From Nomia melanderi (Eukaryota > Arthropoda > Insecta > Hymenoptera > Halictidae): 64,000 nt of DNA. Under the pieces are notes generated by a model. It had not been told where the DNA came from. It ran no database searches and worked only from the letters and a program-made list of their open reading frames with translations. The DNA lies in the NCBI RefSeq assembly GCF_051020985.1, contig NC_134999.1:8432001-8496000 (forward strand), given 5' to 3'. Positions within the stretch are counted from its first letter, which is position 1; each line of letters starts with the position of its first letter. The position numbers and the translations under genes are program-made. Positions 1 to 13,319 of this stretch are shown here, piece by piece.

Positions 1-1950
1 CGGTCAGCCGGATGTAGCCTTGGAACCTATGAGACGTCGTCCTGGAGTCCCATCACTGCTAAGTCAAGTGACTACCCCCGACCTTCCTGGCAATTCTGCC
101 GGACGCAGCCCAAGTTTTCTACTTTGGCAACCTGGTTTGTATAGTCTAAAGTCAATTTCGACCAAAAGTATCCCGACCTTCCCGTCGGTCAGCCGGATGT
201 AGCCTTGCACCCTATGAATCCTCGCCCTGGTGTCCAATCACTGGTAAGTCAAATGGCTACCCCCACCTTCCGGGCAATTCTGACCGACGGAATAAAAGTT
301 TTCCACTTTGGAAACCTGGATTGTTTAGTCTAAAGTCAATTTCGACCAAAAGTATCACGAACTTCCCATCGGTCAGCCGGATGTAGCCTTGGAACCTATG
401 AGACCTCGTCCTGGAGTCCCATCACTGCTAAGTCAAATGACTACCCCCGACCTTCTTGGCAATTCTGCCCGACGGAATCCAAGTTTTGCATTTTGGAAAC
501 CCGGCTTGTATAGTCTAAAGTCAATTTCGACCAAATGTATCCCGACCTTCCCATCGGTTAGCAGGATGTAGCCTTGGTCCCTATGAGACATCGTCCTGGA
601 GTCCCATCACAGCTAAGTCAAATGGCTCCCCCGACCTTCCTGGCAATACCGGCCGACGGAATCCAAGTTTTCCACTTTGGAAACCTGGTTTGTATAGTCT
701 AAAGTCAATTTCGACCGAAAGTATCCCGACCTTCCCATCGGTCTGCCGGATGTAGCCTTTGAACCTGAGACCTCGTCCTGGAGTCCCATCACTGCTAAGT
801 CAAATGACTACCCTCGTCCTTCCTGGCAATTCTGCCCGACGGAGTTCAAGTTTTCCACTTTGGAAACCTGGTTTGTATAGTCTAAAGTCAATTTCGACCA
901 AAAGTATCCCGACCTTCCCATCGGTCAGCCGGATGTAGCCTTCGTCCATATGAGACATCGTCCAGGAGTCCCATCACAGCTAAGTCAAATGACTACCCAC
1001 GACATTCCTGCCAATTCTGCCCGACGGAGTCCAAGATTTCCACTTTGGAAACCTGGTTTCTGTAGTCTAAAGTCAATTTCGACCAAAAGTATCCCGACCT
1101 TCCCATCGGTCAGCCGGATGTAGCCTTGGTCCCTATGAGACCTCGCCCTGGTGTCCAATCACTGCTAAGTCAAATGACTAACCCCGACCTTCCTGGCAAT
1201 TCTGCCCGACGCAATCCAAGTTTTCCACTTTGGCAACCTGGTTTGTATGGTCTAAAGTCAATTTCGTCCAAAAGTATCCAGACCTGCCCATCGGTCAGCC
1301 GGATGTAGCCTTGGTCCCTATGAGACCTCGCCCTGGTGTCCAATCACTGCTAAGTCAAATGACTAACCCCGACCTTCCTGGCAATTCTGCCCGACGGAGT
1401 CCAAGTTTTCCACTTTGGAAACCTGGTTTGTATAGTCTAATGTCAATTTCGACCAAAAGTATCCCGACCTTCCCATCGGTCAGCCGGATCTAGCCTTCGT
1501 CCCTATGAGACCTCGCAATGGTGTCCAATCACTGCTATGTCAAACGGCTACCCCCACCTTCCGGGCAATTCTGGCCGACGGAATCCAAGTTTTCCACTTT
1601 GGAAACCTGGATTGTTTAGTCTAAAGTCAATTTCGACCAAAAGAATCCCGACATTCCCATCCGTCAGCCGGATGTATCCTTGGTCCCTATGAGACCTCTC
1701 CCAGGTGACCAATCACCGCTAAGTCAAATGGCTTCCCCCGACCTTCCTGGCAATTCTGGCCGACGGAATCCAAATTTTCCACTTTGGTAACCTGGTTTGT
1801 ATAGTCTAAAGTCAATTTCGACCAAAAGTATCCCGACCTTCCCATCGGTCAGCCGGATGTAGCCTTCGTCCATATGAGACATCGTCCAGGTGTCCCATCA
1901 CAGCTAAGTCAAATGGCTACCCCCGACCTTCCTGGCAATTCTGCCCGACG
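1..1950 (+). repeat. Mixed, relatively diverged monomers
   Basis: About ten and a half monomers with no long internal copy that I could find. 184- and 185-bp units alternate irregularly. The unit near 742-925 has lost two bases in the ATGAGAC region and reads CCTGAGACC. The units starting at 1126 and 1311 are close neighbours, both with GACTAACCCCGACC. The unit near 115-300 carries a chance AATAAA at 291-296. Nothing but satellite is present. Confidence 0.85.
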
Positions 1951-3160
1951 GAATCAAAGTTTTCCACTTTGGAAACCTTGTTTGTATAGTCTAAAGTCAA
2001 TTTAGACCAAAAGTATCCCGACCCTCCCATCGGTCAGCCGGATGCAGCCTTGGTCCCTATGGGACCTCTCCCCGGTGTCCAATCACTGCTAAGTCAAATG
2101 CCTTCCCCCGACCTTCCTGGCAATTCTGGCCTACGGAATCCAATTTTTCCGCTTTGGAAACCTGGTTTGTATAGTCTAAAGACAATTTCGACCTAATGTA
2201 TCCCAAACTTCCCATCGGTCAGCCGGATGTTGCCTTGGAACCTATGAGACCTCGTCCTGGAGTCCCATCACTGCTAAGTCAAATGGCTATCCCCGTCCTT
2301 CCTGGCAATTCTGCCCGACGGAATCCAAGTTTGGAACTTTGGAAACCTGGATTGTATAGTCTAAAGTCAATTTCGACCAAAAGTATCCCGACCTTCCCAT
2401 CGGTCAGCCGGATGTAGCCTTGGTCCCTATAAGACCTCTCCCTGGTGTCCAATCACTTCTAAGTCAAATGGCTTCCCCCGACATTCCTGGCAATTCTGGC
2501 CGACGGAATCCAAGTTTTGCACTTTGGAAACCGGGAGTGTATAGTCTAAAGTCAATTTCGACCAAATGTATCCCGAACTTCCCATCGGTCAGCCGGATGT
2601 AGCCTTGGTCCCTATGAGACCTCTCCCTGGTGTCCAATCACTTCAAAGTCAAATGGCTTCCCCCGACATTCCTGGCAATTCTGGCCGACGGAATCCAAGT
2701 TTTCCACTTTGGCAATCTGGTTTGTATGGTCTAAAGTCATTTTCGACCAAAAGTATCCAGACCTTCCCATCGGTCAGCCGGATGTAGCCTTCGTCCCTAT
2801 GAGACATCGTCCTGGAGTCCCATCACTGCTATGTCAAATGGCTACCCCCGACCTTCCTGGAACTTCTGCCCGACGGAATCCAAGCTTTGCACTTTGGAAA
2901 CCTGGATTGTATAGTCTATAGTCAATTTCGACCAAAAGTATCCCGAACTTCCCATCGGTCAGCCGGATGTAGCCTTGGAACCTATGAGATCTCGTCCTGG
3001 AGTCCCATCACTGCTAAATCAAATGACTACCACCGACCTTCCTGGCAATTCTGCCCGACGGAATCCAAGTTTTGCACTTTGGAAACCTGGATTGTATAGT
3101 GTAAAGTCAATTAAGACCAAAAGTATCGCGAACTTCCCATCGGTCAGCCGGATGTAGCCT
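1951..3160 (+). repeat. Multi-monomer block, reused at 18952-19975
   Basis: Starting at 1951 the sequence matches 18952 onward at an offset of 17,001 bp. It shares rare variants such as GAATCAAAG, a TTAGACC in place of TTCGACC, GGATGCAGCC, TATGGGACC and TTTGGAACTTTGG. From 2566 the offset becomes 16,816 bp, so one 185-bp monomer (2420-2602) is absent from the downstream copy. The unit at 2975-3157, with TATAGTGTAAAGTCAATTAAGACC, is matched at 19791-19973. The shared private variants make independent origin unlikely. Confidence 0.85.
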
Positions 3161-3299
3161 TGGTCCCTATGAGATCTCGTCCTGGAGTCCCATCACTGGT
3201 AAGTCAAATGGCTACCCCCGACCTTCCTGGCAATTCTGGCCGACGGAATCCCAGTTTTCCACTTTGGAAACCTGGATTGTATAGTCTAAAGTAAATTTC

Positions 3300-3690
3300 G
3301 ACAAAAAGTATCCCGAACTTCCCATGGGACAGCCGGATGTAGCCTTCGTCCCTATGAGACATCGTCCTGGAGTCCCATCACTGCTAAGTCAAATGGCTAC
3401 CCCCGACCTTCCTGGCAATTCTGCCCGACGGTGTCCAAGTTTTTCACTTTGGAAACCTGGATTGTATAGTCTAAAGTCAATTTCGACAAAAAGTATCCCG
3501 AACTTCCCATGGGTCAGCCGGATGTAGCCTTCGTCCCTATGAGACATCGTCCTGGAGTCCCATCACTGCTAAGTCAAATGGCTACCCCCGACCTTCCTGG
3601 CAATTCTGCCCGACGGTGTCCAAGTTTTTCACTTTGGAAACCTGGTTTGTATAGTCCAAAGTCAATTTCGACCCAAAAGTATCCCGACCT
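3300..3690 (+). repeat. Two adjacent near-identical monomers
   Basis: The units starting at 3324 and 3509 are almost the same, sharing CCCATGGG, CGACGGTGTCC and TTTTTCACTTTGG. This is a single-monomer tandem duplication and the smallest complete expansion step seen in the left part of the window. Confidence 0.85.
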
Positions 3691-3829
3691 TCCCATCGGT
3701 CAGCTGGATGTAGCCTTGGTCCATACGAGAACTCGTCCTGGAGTCCCATCACAGCTAAGTCAAATGTTTCCCCCGAGCTTCCTCGCAATTCCGGCCGACG
3801 CAATCCAAGTTTTCCACTTTGAAAACCTG

Positions 3830-4525
3830 GTTTGTATAGTCTAAAGTCAATTCCGACCAAAAGTATCCCGACCTTCCCATCGGTCAGCCGGATGTAGCCT
3901 TGGTCCCTATGAGAGCTCTCCCTGGTGTCCAATCACCGCTAAGTCAAATGGCTTCCCCCGACCTTCCTGGCAATTCTGGCCGACGGAATCCAAGTTTTCC
4001 ACTTTGGCAACCTGGTTTGTATAGTCTAAAGTCATTTTCGCCCAAAAGTATCCAGACCTTCCCATCGGTCAGCCGGATGTAGTCTTGGTCCCTATGAGAC
4101 CTCGTCCTGGAGTCCCATCACAGCTAAGTCGAATGGCTCCCCCGACCTTCCTGGCAATTCCGGCCGACGGAATCCAAGTTTTCCACTTTGGAAACCTGGT
4201 TTGTATAGTCTAAAGTCAATTTCGACCAAAAGTATCCCGACCTTCCCATCGGTCAGCCGGATGTAGCCTTGGTCCCTATGAGAGCTCTCCCAGGTGTCCA
4301 ATCACCGCTAAGTCAAATGGCTTCCCCCGACATTCCTGGCAATTCTGGCCGACGGAATCCAAGTTTTCCACTTTGGCAACCTGGTTTGTATAGTCTAAAG
4401 TCATTTTCGCCCAAAAGTATCCAGACCTTCCCATCGGTCAGCCGGATGTAGCCTTGGTCCCTATGAGACCTCGTCCTGGAGTCCCATCACAGCTAAGTCG
4501 AATGGCTCCCCCGACCTTCCTGGCA
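3830..4525 (+). repeat. Dimer (369 bp) in two tandem copies
   Basis: A 185-bp unit with GAGAGCTCTCCC and TTTTCGCCC (starts 3900 and 4269) alternates with a 184-bp unit with AAGTCGAATGGCTCCCCC (near 4084 and 4453). The dimer period is therefore 369 bp. The second copy switches to another monomer type at TCTGCCCGACGGTGTCC near 4527. Confidence 0.85.
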
Positions 4526-5109
4526 ATTCTGCCCGACGGTGTCCAAGTTTTGCACTTTGGAAACCTGGATTGTATAGTCTAAAGACAATTTCGACCAAAA
4601 GTATCCCGACCTTCCCAACGGTCAGCGGGATGTAGCCTTCGTCGCTATGAGACATCGTCCTGGAGTCCCATCACTGCTAAGTCAAATGGCTACCCCCGAC
4701 CTTCCTGGCAATTCTGCCCGACGGTGTCCAATTTTTGCACTTTGGAAACCTGGATTGTATAGTCTAAAGTCAATTTCGACCAAAAGTATCCCGAACTTCA
4801 AATGGGTCAGCCGGATGTAGCCTTCGTCCCTATGAGACATCGTCGTGATGTCCCATCACTGCTAAGTCAAATGGCTACCCCCGACCTTCCTGGAACTTCT
4901 GCCCGACGGAATCCACGTTTTGCACTTTGGAAACCTGGATTGTATAGTCTAAAGACAATTTCGACCAAAAGTATCCCGAACATCCCATCGGTCAGCCGGA
5001 TGTAGCCTTGGAACCTATGAGACCTCGTCCTGGAGTCCCATCACTGCTAAATCAAATGACTACCACCCACCTTCCTGGCAATTCTGCCGAACGGAATCCA
5101 AGTTTTGCA
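4526..5109 (+). repeat. Mixed monomers between the dimer and trimer blocks
   Basis: About three monomers of the GACATCGTC and CGACGGTGTCC types. One (4802-5005) carries ATGGGTCAGCC and GTCGTGATGTCCC, a variant combination seen again at 20880-20940 and 21990-22050. No other feature. Confidence 0.8.
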
Positions 5110-5990
5110 CTTTGGAAAACTGGATTGTATAGTCTAAAGTCAATTTCGCCCAAAAGTATCCCGAACTTCCCATGGGTCAGCCGGATGTAGCTTTCGTCCC
5201 TATGAGACATCGTCGTGGAGTCCCATCACTGCTAAGTCAGATGGCTACCCCCGACCTTCCTGGAACTTCTGCCCGACGGAATCAAAGTTTTGCACTTTGG
5301 AAATCTGGATTGTATAGTCTAAAGTCAATTTCGACCAAAAGTATCCCGAACTTCCCATCGGTCAGCCGGATGTAGCCTTGGTCCCTATGAGACCTCGCCC
5401 TGGTGTCCAGTCACTGCTAAGTCAAATGGTTACCCCCGATGTTCCTGGCAATTCTGCCCGACGGAATCCAAGTTTTGCACTTTGGAAACCGGGACTGTAT
5501 AGTCTAAAGTCAATTTCGACAAAAAGTATCCCGAACTTCCCATCGGTCAGCCGGATGTAGCCTTGGTCCCTATGAGACCTCTCCCTGGTGTCCAATCACT
5601 TCAAAGTCAAATGGATACCCCCGACCTTCCTGGAACTTCTGCCCGACGGAATCCAAGTTTTGCACTTTGGAAAACTGGATTGTATAGTCTAAAGTCAATT
5701 TCGCCCAAAAGTATCCCGAACTTCCCATGGGTCAGCCGGATGTAGCTTTCGTCCCTATGAGCCATCGTCGTGGAGTCCCATCACTGCTAAGTCAGATGGC
5801 TACCCCCGACCTTCCTGGAACTTCTGCCCGACGGAATCCAAGTTTTGCACTTTGGAAATCTGGATTGTATAGTCTAAAGTCAATTTCGACCAAAAGTATC
5901 CCGAACTTCCCATCGGTCAGCCGGATGTAGCCTTGGTCCCTATGAGACCTCGCCCTGGTGTCCGGTCACTGCTAAGTCAAATGGTTACCC
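5110..5990 (+). repeat. Trimer (555 bp) repeated
   Basis: About 5110-5435 aligns with 5665-5990 at an offset of 555 bp, three monomers. Shared variants include GGAAAACTGG, TTTCGCCCAAAAG, CCCATGGGTC, GTAGCTTTCG and TCGTCGTGG. The monomer at 5378-5562 recurs at 6118-6302 and, about 10.2 kb away, at 15546-15730. Confidence 0.82.
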
Positions 5991-6342
5991 CCGACCTTCC
6001 TGGCAATTGTGGCCGACGGAATCCAAGTTTTCCACTTTGGCAACCTGGATTGTATAGTCTAAAGGCATTTTCGAACAAAAGTATCCAGACCTTCCCATCG
6101 GTCAGCCGGATGTAGCCTTGGTCCCTATGAGACCTCGCCCTGGTGTCCAGTCACTGCTAAGTCAAATGGTTACCCCCGATGTTCCTGGCAATTCTGCCCG
6201 ACGGAATCCAAGTTTTGCACTTTGGAAACCGGGACTGTATAGTCTAAAGTCAATTTCGACCAAAAGTATCCCGAGCTTCCCATCGGTCAGCCGGATGTAG
6301 CCTTCATCCCTATGAGACCTCGTCCTGGAGTCCCATCACAGC

Positions 6343-8622
6343 TAAGTCAAATGGCTACCCCCGACCTTCCTAGCAATTCTGCCCGACGGAATCCAAGTTT
6401 TCCACTTTGGAATCCTGGTTTGGATAGTCTAAAGTCAATTTCGACTAAGAGTATCCCGAACTTCCCATCGGTCAGCCGGATGTAGCCTTGGTCCCTATGA
6501 GATCTCTCCCTGGTGTCCAATCACTTCTAAGTCAAATGGCTTCCCCCCACCTTCCTGGCAATTCTGGCCGACGGAATCCAAGTTTTCCTCTTTGGAAACC
6601 TGGCTTGTATAGTCTAAAGTCAATTTCGACCAAAAGTATCCCGACCTTCCCATCGGTCAGCCGGATGTAGCCTTCGTCCCTATGAGACCTCGTCCTGGAG
6701 TCCCATCACAGCTAAGTCAAATGGCTTCCCCCGACCTTCCTGGCAACTCCGGCAGCCGGAATCCAAGTTTTCCAATTTTTAAACCTGGTTTGTGTAGTCT
6801 AAAGTCATATTCGACCAAAAGTATCCCGAACTTCCCATTGGTCAGCCGGATGTAGCCTTGGTCCCTATTAGACCTCTCCCTGGTGTCCAATCACTGCTTA
6901 GTCAAATGGCTTCCCCGACCTTCCTGGCAATTCTGGCCGACGGAATCCAAGTTTTGCACTTTGGAAACATGGATTGAATAGTCTAAAGTCAATTCCGACC
7001 AAAAGTATCCAGAACTTCCCATCGGTCAGCCGGATGTAGCCTTGGTCCCTATGAGACCTCTCCCTGGTGTCCAATCACTGCTAAGGCAAATGGCTTCCCC
7101 CGACATTCCTGGCAATTCTGGCCGACGGAATCCAAGATTTCCACTTTGGAAACCTGGATTGTAAAGTCTAAAGTCAATTTCGACCAAAAGTATCCCGACC
7201 TTCCCATCGGTCAGCCAGATGTAGCCTTGGTCCCTATGAGACCTCTCGTCCTGGAGTACCATCACAGCTAAGTCAAATGACTACCCCCGACCTTCATGGC
7301 AATTCTGCCCGACGGAATCCAAGTTTTCCACTTTGGAAACCTGGAATGTATAGTCTAAGGTCAATTTCGACCAAAAGTATCCCGACCTTCCCATCGGTCA
7401 GCCGGATGTAGCCTTGGTCCCTATGAGACCTCTCCCTGGTGTCCAATCACTGCCAAGTCAAATGGCTACCTCCGACCTTCCTGGCAATTCTGCCCGACGG
7501 AATCCAAGTTTTGCACTTTCGAAACCTGGATTGTATAGTCTAAAGTCAATTTCGACCAAAAGTATCCCGAACTTCTCATGGGTCAGCCGGATGTAGCCTT
7601 TGTCCTTATGAGACCTCGTCCTGGAGTCCCATCACAGCTAAGTCAAATGGCTCCCCCGACCTTCCTGGCAATTCCGGCCAACAGAATCCAAGTTTTCCAC
7701 TTTGGAAACCTGGTTTGTATAGTCTAAAGTCAATTTCGACCAAAAGTATCCAGGCCTTCCAATCGGGCAGCCGCATTTAGCCATGGTCCCTATGAGATCT
7801 CGTCCTGGAGTCCCATCACAGCTAAGTCAAATGGCTACCCCCGACCTTCCTGGCTATTCTGGCCGACGGAATCCAAGTTTTCCACTTTGGCAACCTGGTT
7901 TGTACAGTCTAAAGTCATTTTCGACCAAAAGTATCCCGACCTTCCCATCGGTCAGACGGATGTAGCCTTGGTCCCTATGAGACCTCGCCCTGGTGTCCAA
8001 TCACTGCTAAGTCTAATGACTACCCCCGACCTTCATGGCAATTCTGCACGACGGAATCCAAGTTTTCCACTTTGGAAACCTGGAATGTATAGTCGAAGGT
8101 CAATTTCGACCAAAAGTATCCCGACCTTCCCATCGGTCAGCCGGATGTAGCCTTGGTCCCTATGAGACCTCGTCCTGGAGTCCCATCACAGGTAAGTCAA
8201 ATGGCTACCCCCGACCTTCCTGGAAATTCTGGCCGACGGAATCCAAGTTTTCCACTTTGGAAACCTGGATTGTTTAGTCTAAAGTCAATTTCGACCAAAA
8301 GTATCCCGAACTTCCCATCGGTCAGCCGGATGTAGGCCTTGGAAACTATGAGACCTCGTCCTGGAGTCCCATCACTGCTAAGTCAAATGGCTACCCCCGA
8401 CCTACCTGGCAATTCTGCACGACGGAATCCAAGTTTTCCACTTTGGAAACCTGGTTTGTATAGTCTAAAGTCAATTTCGAACAAAAGTATCCAGGCCTTC
8501 CCATCGGTGAGCCGGATGTTGCCTTGGTCCCTATGAGATCTCGTCCTGGAGTCCCATCACTGCTAAGTCAAATGGCCACCCCCGACCTTCCTGGCAATTC
8601 TGGCCGACGGAATCCAAGTTTT
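6343..8622 (+). repeat. 2,280-bp higher-order block, copy 1
   Basis: This stretch matches 9860-12139 at a constant offset of 3,517 bp, about 19 monomers. The match starts just after a C/G difference at 6342/9859 and ends at a G/C difference at 8623/12140. Part of it (from about 6913) also matches 8580-9888 at an offset of 1,667 bp. Private markers include CTAGCAATTC with GACTAAGAG, a monomer with GGCAGCCGG, and GGGCAGCCGCATTTAGCC. It consists of satellite only. Confidence 0.88.
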
Positions 8623-9888
8623 GCACTTTGGAAACATGGATTGAATAGTCTAAAGTCAATTCCGACCAAAAGTATCCAGAACTTCCCATCGGTCAGCCGG
8701 ATGTAGCCTTGGTCCCTATGAGACCTCTCCCTGGTGTCCAATCACTGCTAAGGCAAATGGCTTCCCCCGACATTCCTGGCAATTCTGGCCGACGGAATCC
8801 AAGATTTCCACTTTGGAAACCTGGATTGTAAAGTCTAAAGTCAATTTCGACCAAAAGTATCCCGACCTTCCCATCGGTCAGCCAGATGTAGCCTTGGTCC
8901 CTATGAGACCTCTCGTCCTGGAGTACCATCACAGCTAAGTCAAATGACTACCCCCGACCTTCATGGCAATTCTGCCCGACGGAATCCAAGTTTTCCACTT
9001 TGGAAACCTGGAATGTATAGTCTAAGGTCAATTTCGACCAAAAGTATCCCGACCTTCCCATCGGTCAGCCGGATGTAGCCTTGGTCCCTATGAGACCTCT
9101 CCCTGGTGTCCAATCACTGCCAAGTCAAATGGCTACCTCCGACCTTCCTGGCAATTCTGCCCGACGGAATCCAAGTTTTGCACTTTCGAAACCTGGATTG
9201 TATAGTCTAAAGTCAATTTCGACCAAAAGTATCCCGAACTTCTCATGGGTCAGCCGGATGTAGCCTTTGTCCTTATGAGACCTCGTCCTGGAGTCCCATC
9301 ACAGCTAAGTCAAATGGCTCCCCCGACCTTCCTGGCAATTCCGGCCAACAGAATCCAAGTTTTCCACTTTGGAAACCTGGTTTGTATAGTCTAAAGTCAA
9401 TTTCGACCAAAAGTATCCAGGCCTTCCAATCGGGCAGCCGCATTTAGCCATGGTCCCTATGAGATCTCGTCCTGGAGTCCCATCACAGCTAAGTCAAATG
9501 GCTACCCCCGACCTTCCTGGCTATTCAGGCCGACGGAATCCAAGTTTTCCACTTTGGCAACCTGGTTTGTACAGTCTAAAGTCATTTTCGACCAAAAGTA
9601 TCCCGACCTTCCCATCGGTCAGACGGATGTAGCCTTGGTCCCTATGAGACCTCGCCCTGGTGTCCAATCACTGCTAAGTCTAATGACTACCCCCGACCTT
9701 CATGGCAATTCTGCACGACGGAATCCAAGTTTTCCACTTTGGAAACCTGGAATGTATAGTCGAAGGTCAATTTCGACCAAAAGTATCCCGACCTTCCCAT
9801 CGGTCAGCCGGATGTAGCCTTGGTCCCTATGAAACCTCGTCCTGGAGTCCCATCACAGGTAAGTCAAATGGCTACCCCCGACCTTCCT
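8580..9888 (+). repeat. Partial higher-order block, copy 2
   Basis: This copy matches about 6913-8221 at an offset of 1,667 bp (nine monomers plus two bases). It lacks the first part of copy 1. Its left junction lies between about 8580 and 8622, where it is identical to both parent types. Its right junction lies between 9860 and 9888 for the same reason. Two private single-base changes seen are TATTCAGGCC near 9525 (TATTCTGGCC elsewhere) and ATGAAACC near 9830. Confidence 0.87.
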
Positions 9889-12139
9889 AGCAATTCTGCC
9901 CGACGGAATCCAAGTTTTCCACTTTGGAATCCTGGTTTGGATAGTCTAAAGTCAATTTCGACTAAGAGTATCCCGAACTTCCCATCGGTCAGCCGGATGT
10001 AGCCTTGGTCCCTATGAGATCTCTCCCTGGTGTCCAATCACTTCTAAGTCAAATGGCTTCCCCCCACCTTCCTGGCAATTCTGGCCGACGGAATCCAAGT
10101 TTTCCTCTTTGGAAACCTGGCTTGTATAGTCTAAAGTCAATTTCGACCAAAAGTATCCCGACCTTCCCATCGGTCAGCCGGATGTAGCCTTCGTCCCTAT
10201 GAGACCTCGTCCTGGAGTCCCATCACAGCTAAGTCAAATGACTTCCCCCGACCTTCCTGGCAACTCCGGCAGCCGGAATCCAAGTTTTCCAATTTTTAAA
10301 CCTGGTTTTTGTAGTCTAAAGTCATATTCGACCAAAAGTATCCCGAACTTCCCATTGGTCAGCCGGATGTAGCCTTGGTCCCTATTAGACCTCTCCCTGG
10401 TGTCCAATCACTGCTTAGTCAAATGGCTTCCCCGACCTTCCTGGCAATTCTGGCCGACGGAATCCAAGTTTTGCACTTTGGAAACATGGATTGAATAGTC
10501 TAAAGTCAATTCCGACCAAAAGTATCCAGAACTTCCCATCGGTCAGCCGGATGTAGCCTTGGTCCCTATGAGACCTCTCCCTGGTGTCCAATCACTGCTA
10601 AGGCAAATGGCTTCCCCCGACATTCCTGGCAATTCTGGCCGACGGAATCCAAGATTTCCACTTTGGAAACCTGGATTGTAAAGTCTAAAGTCAATTTCGA
10701 CCAAAAGTATCCCGACCTTCCCATCGGTCAGCCAGATGTAGCCTTGGTCCCTATGAGACCTCTCGTCCTGGAGTACCATCACAGCTAAGTCAAATGACTA
10801 CCCCCGACCTTCATGGCAATTCTGCCCGACGGAATCCAAGTTTTCCACTTTGGAAACCTGGAATGTATAGTCTAAGGTCAATTTCGACCAAAAGTATCCC
10901 GACCTTCCCATCGGTCAGCCGGATGTAGCCTTGGTCCCTATGAGACCTCTCCCTGGTGTCCAATCACTGCCAAGTCAAATGGCTACCTCCGACCTTCCTG
11001 GCAATTCTGCCCGACGGAATCCAAGTTTTGCACTTTCGAAACCTGGATTGTATAGTCTAAAGTCAATTTCGACCAAAAGTATCCCGAACTTCTCATGGGT
11101 CAGCCGGATGTAGCCTTTGTCCTTATGAGACCTCGTCCTGGAGTCCCATCACAGCTAAGTCAAATGGCTCCCCCGACCTTCCTGGCAATTCCGGCCAACA
11201 GAATCCAAGTTTTCCACTTTGGAAACCTGGTTTGTATAGTCTAAAGTCAATTTCGACCAAAAGTATCCAGGCCTTCCAATCGGGCAGCCGCATTTAGCCA
11301 TGGTCCCTATGAGATCTCGTCCTGGAGTCCCATCACAGCTAAGTCAAATGGCTACCCCCGACCTTCCTGGCTATTCTGGCCGACGGAATCCAAGTTTTCC
11401 ACTTTGGCAACCTGGTTTGTACAGTCTAAAGTCATTTTCGACCAAAAGTATCCCGACCTTCCCATCGGTCAGACGGATGTAGCCTTGGTCCCTATGAGAC
11501 CTCGCCCTGGTGTCCAATCACTGCTAAGTCTAATGACTACCCCCGACCTTCATGGCAATTCTGCACGACGGAATCCAAGTTTTCCACTTTGGAAACCTGG
11601 AATGTATAGTCGAAGGTCAATTTCGACCAAAAGTATCCCGACCTTCCCATCGGTCAGCCGGATGTAGCCTTGGTCCCTATGAGACCTCGTCCTGGAGTCC
11701 CATCACAGGTAAGTCAAATGGCTACCCCCGACCTTCCTGGAAATTCTGGCCGACGGAATCCAAGTTTTCCACTTTGGAAACCTGGATTGTTTAGTCTAAA
11801 GTCAATTTCGACCAAAAGTATCCCGAACTTCCCATCGGTCAGCCGGATGTAGGCCTTGGAAACTATGAGACCTCGTCCTGGAGTCCCATCACTGCTAAGT
11901 CAAATGGCTACCCCCGACCTACCTGGCAATTCTGCACGACGGAATCCAAGTTTTCCACTTTGGAAACCTGGTTTGTATAGTCTAAAGTCAATTTCGAACA
12001 AAAGTATCCAGGCCTTCCCATCGGTGAGCCGGATGTTGCCTTGGTCCCTATGAGATCTCGTCCTGGAGTCCCATCACTGCTAAGTCAAATGGCCACCCCC
12101 GACCTTCCTGGCAATTCTGGCCGACGGAATCCAAGTTTT
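9860..12139 (+). repeat. 2,280-bp higher-order block, copy 3
   Basis: This is a full-length copy of 6343-8622 (offset 3,517 bp). Against copy 2 the offset is 1,850 bp, ten monomers. Few differences were noticed, for example AATGACTTCCCC against AATGGCTTCCCC near 10240, and GGTTTTTGTAG against GGTTTGTGTAG near 10305. After 12139 the array switches to a monomer with TTTTCAACTTTGGC. Confidence 0.88.
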
Positions 12140-13319
12140 CAACTTTGGCAACCAGGTTCGTATAGCCTAAAGTCAATTTCAACCAAAAGTATCCCGACCT
12201 TCCCATCGGTCAGCCGGATGTAGCCTTCGTCCCTATGAGACATGGTCCTGGAGTCCAATCGCTGCTAAGTTAAATGGCTACCCCCGACCTTCCTGGCAAT
12301 TCTGCCCGACGGAATCCACGTTTTCCACTTTGGAAACCTGGATTGTTTAGTCTAAAGTCAATTTCGACCAAAAGTATCCCGAACTTCCCATCGGTCAGCC
12401 GGATGTAGCCTTGGTCCCTATGAGACCTCTCCCTGGTGTCCAATCACTGCTAAGGCAAATGGCTTCCCCCGACCTTCCTGGCAATTCTGGCCGACGGAAT
12501 CCAAGTTTTCCACTTTGGAAACCTGGATTGTTTAGTCTAAAGTCAATTTCGACCAAAAGTATCCAGGCCTTCCCATCGGTGAGCCGGATGTAGCCTTGGT
12601 CCCTATGAGATCTCGTCCTGGAGTCCCATCACTGCTAAGTCAAATGGGCCCCCCGGCCTTCCTGGCAATTCTGGCCGACGGAATCCAAGTTTTCCACTTT
12701 GGCAACCTGGTTTGTATAGTCTAAAGTCATTTTCGACCAAAAGTATCCAGACCTTCCCATCGGTCAGCCGAATGTAGCCTTGGAACCTATGAGACCTCGT
12801 CCTGGAGTCCCATCACTGCTAAGTCAAATGGCTACCCCCGACCTACCTGGCAATTCCGGCCGACGGAATCCAAGTTTTCAACATTGGCAACCGAGTTTGT
12901 ATAGTCTAAAGTCAATTTCGACCAAAAGAATCCCGACCTTCCCATCGGTCAGCCGGTTGTAGCCTTGGTCCCTATGAGACCTCGTCCTGGAGTCCAATCA
13001 CCGCCAAGTCAAATGGCTTCCCCCGACCTTCCTGGCAAGTCCGGCCGACGGAATCAAAGTTTTCCACTTTGGAAATCTGGTTTGTATAGTCTAAAGTCAA
13101 TTTCGACCAAAAGTATCCCGACCTTCCCATCGGTCAGCCGGATGTAGCCCTGGAACCTATGAGATCTCGTCCTGGAGTCCCATCACTGCTAAGTCAAATG
13201 GCTACCCCCGACCTCCCTGGCAATTCTGCCCGACGGTATCCAAGTTTTCCACTTTGGAAACCTGGTTTGTATAGTCTAAAGTCAATTTCGACTAAAAGTA
13301 TCCCGACCCACCCATCGGA
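12140..13319 (+). repeat. Mixed monomers, no long copy found
   Basis: About six monomers of several subfamilies with scattered private changes, such as GGGCCCCCCGGCC near 12647, AACATTGGCAACCGAG near 12880 and a GGTTGTAGCC end near 12957. No gene or foreign insertion is visible. Confidence 0.8.

Noticed and set aside
7240..7260. Extra bases in ACCTCTCGTCCTGG as a foreign insertion (also near 8907 and 10757)
   Set aside because: It is a two-base length variant of the normal CTCGTCC tract, shared by the three copies of the 6.3-12.1 kb block.
8189..8197. CAGGTAAGT, a perfect splice-donor consensus (also 9856-9864 and 11706-11714)
   Set aside because: It arises from one base change in the common CAGCTAAGT tract and was copied with the block. 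No exon or acceptor context is visible.
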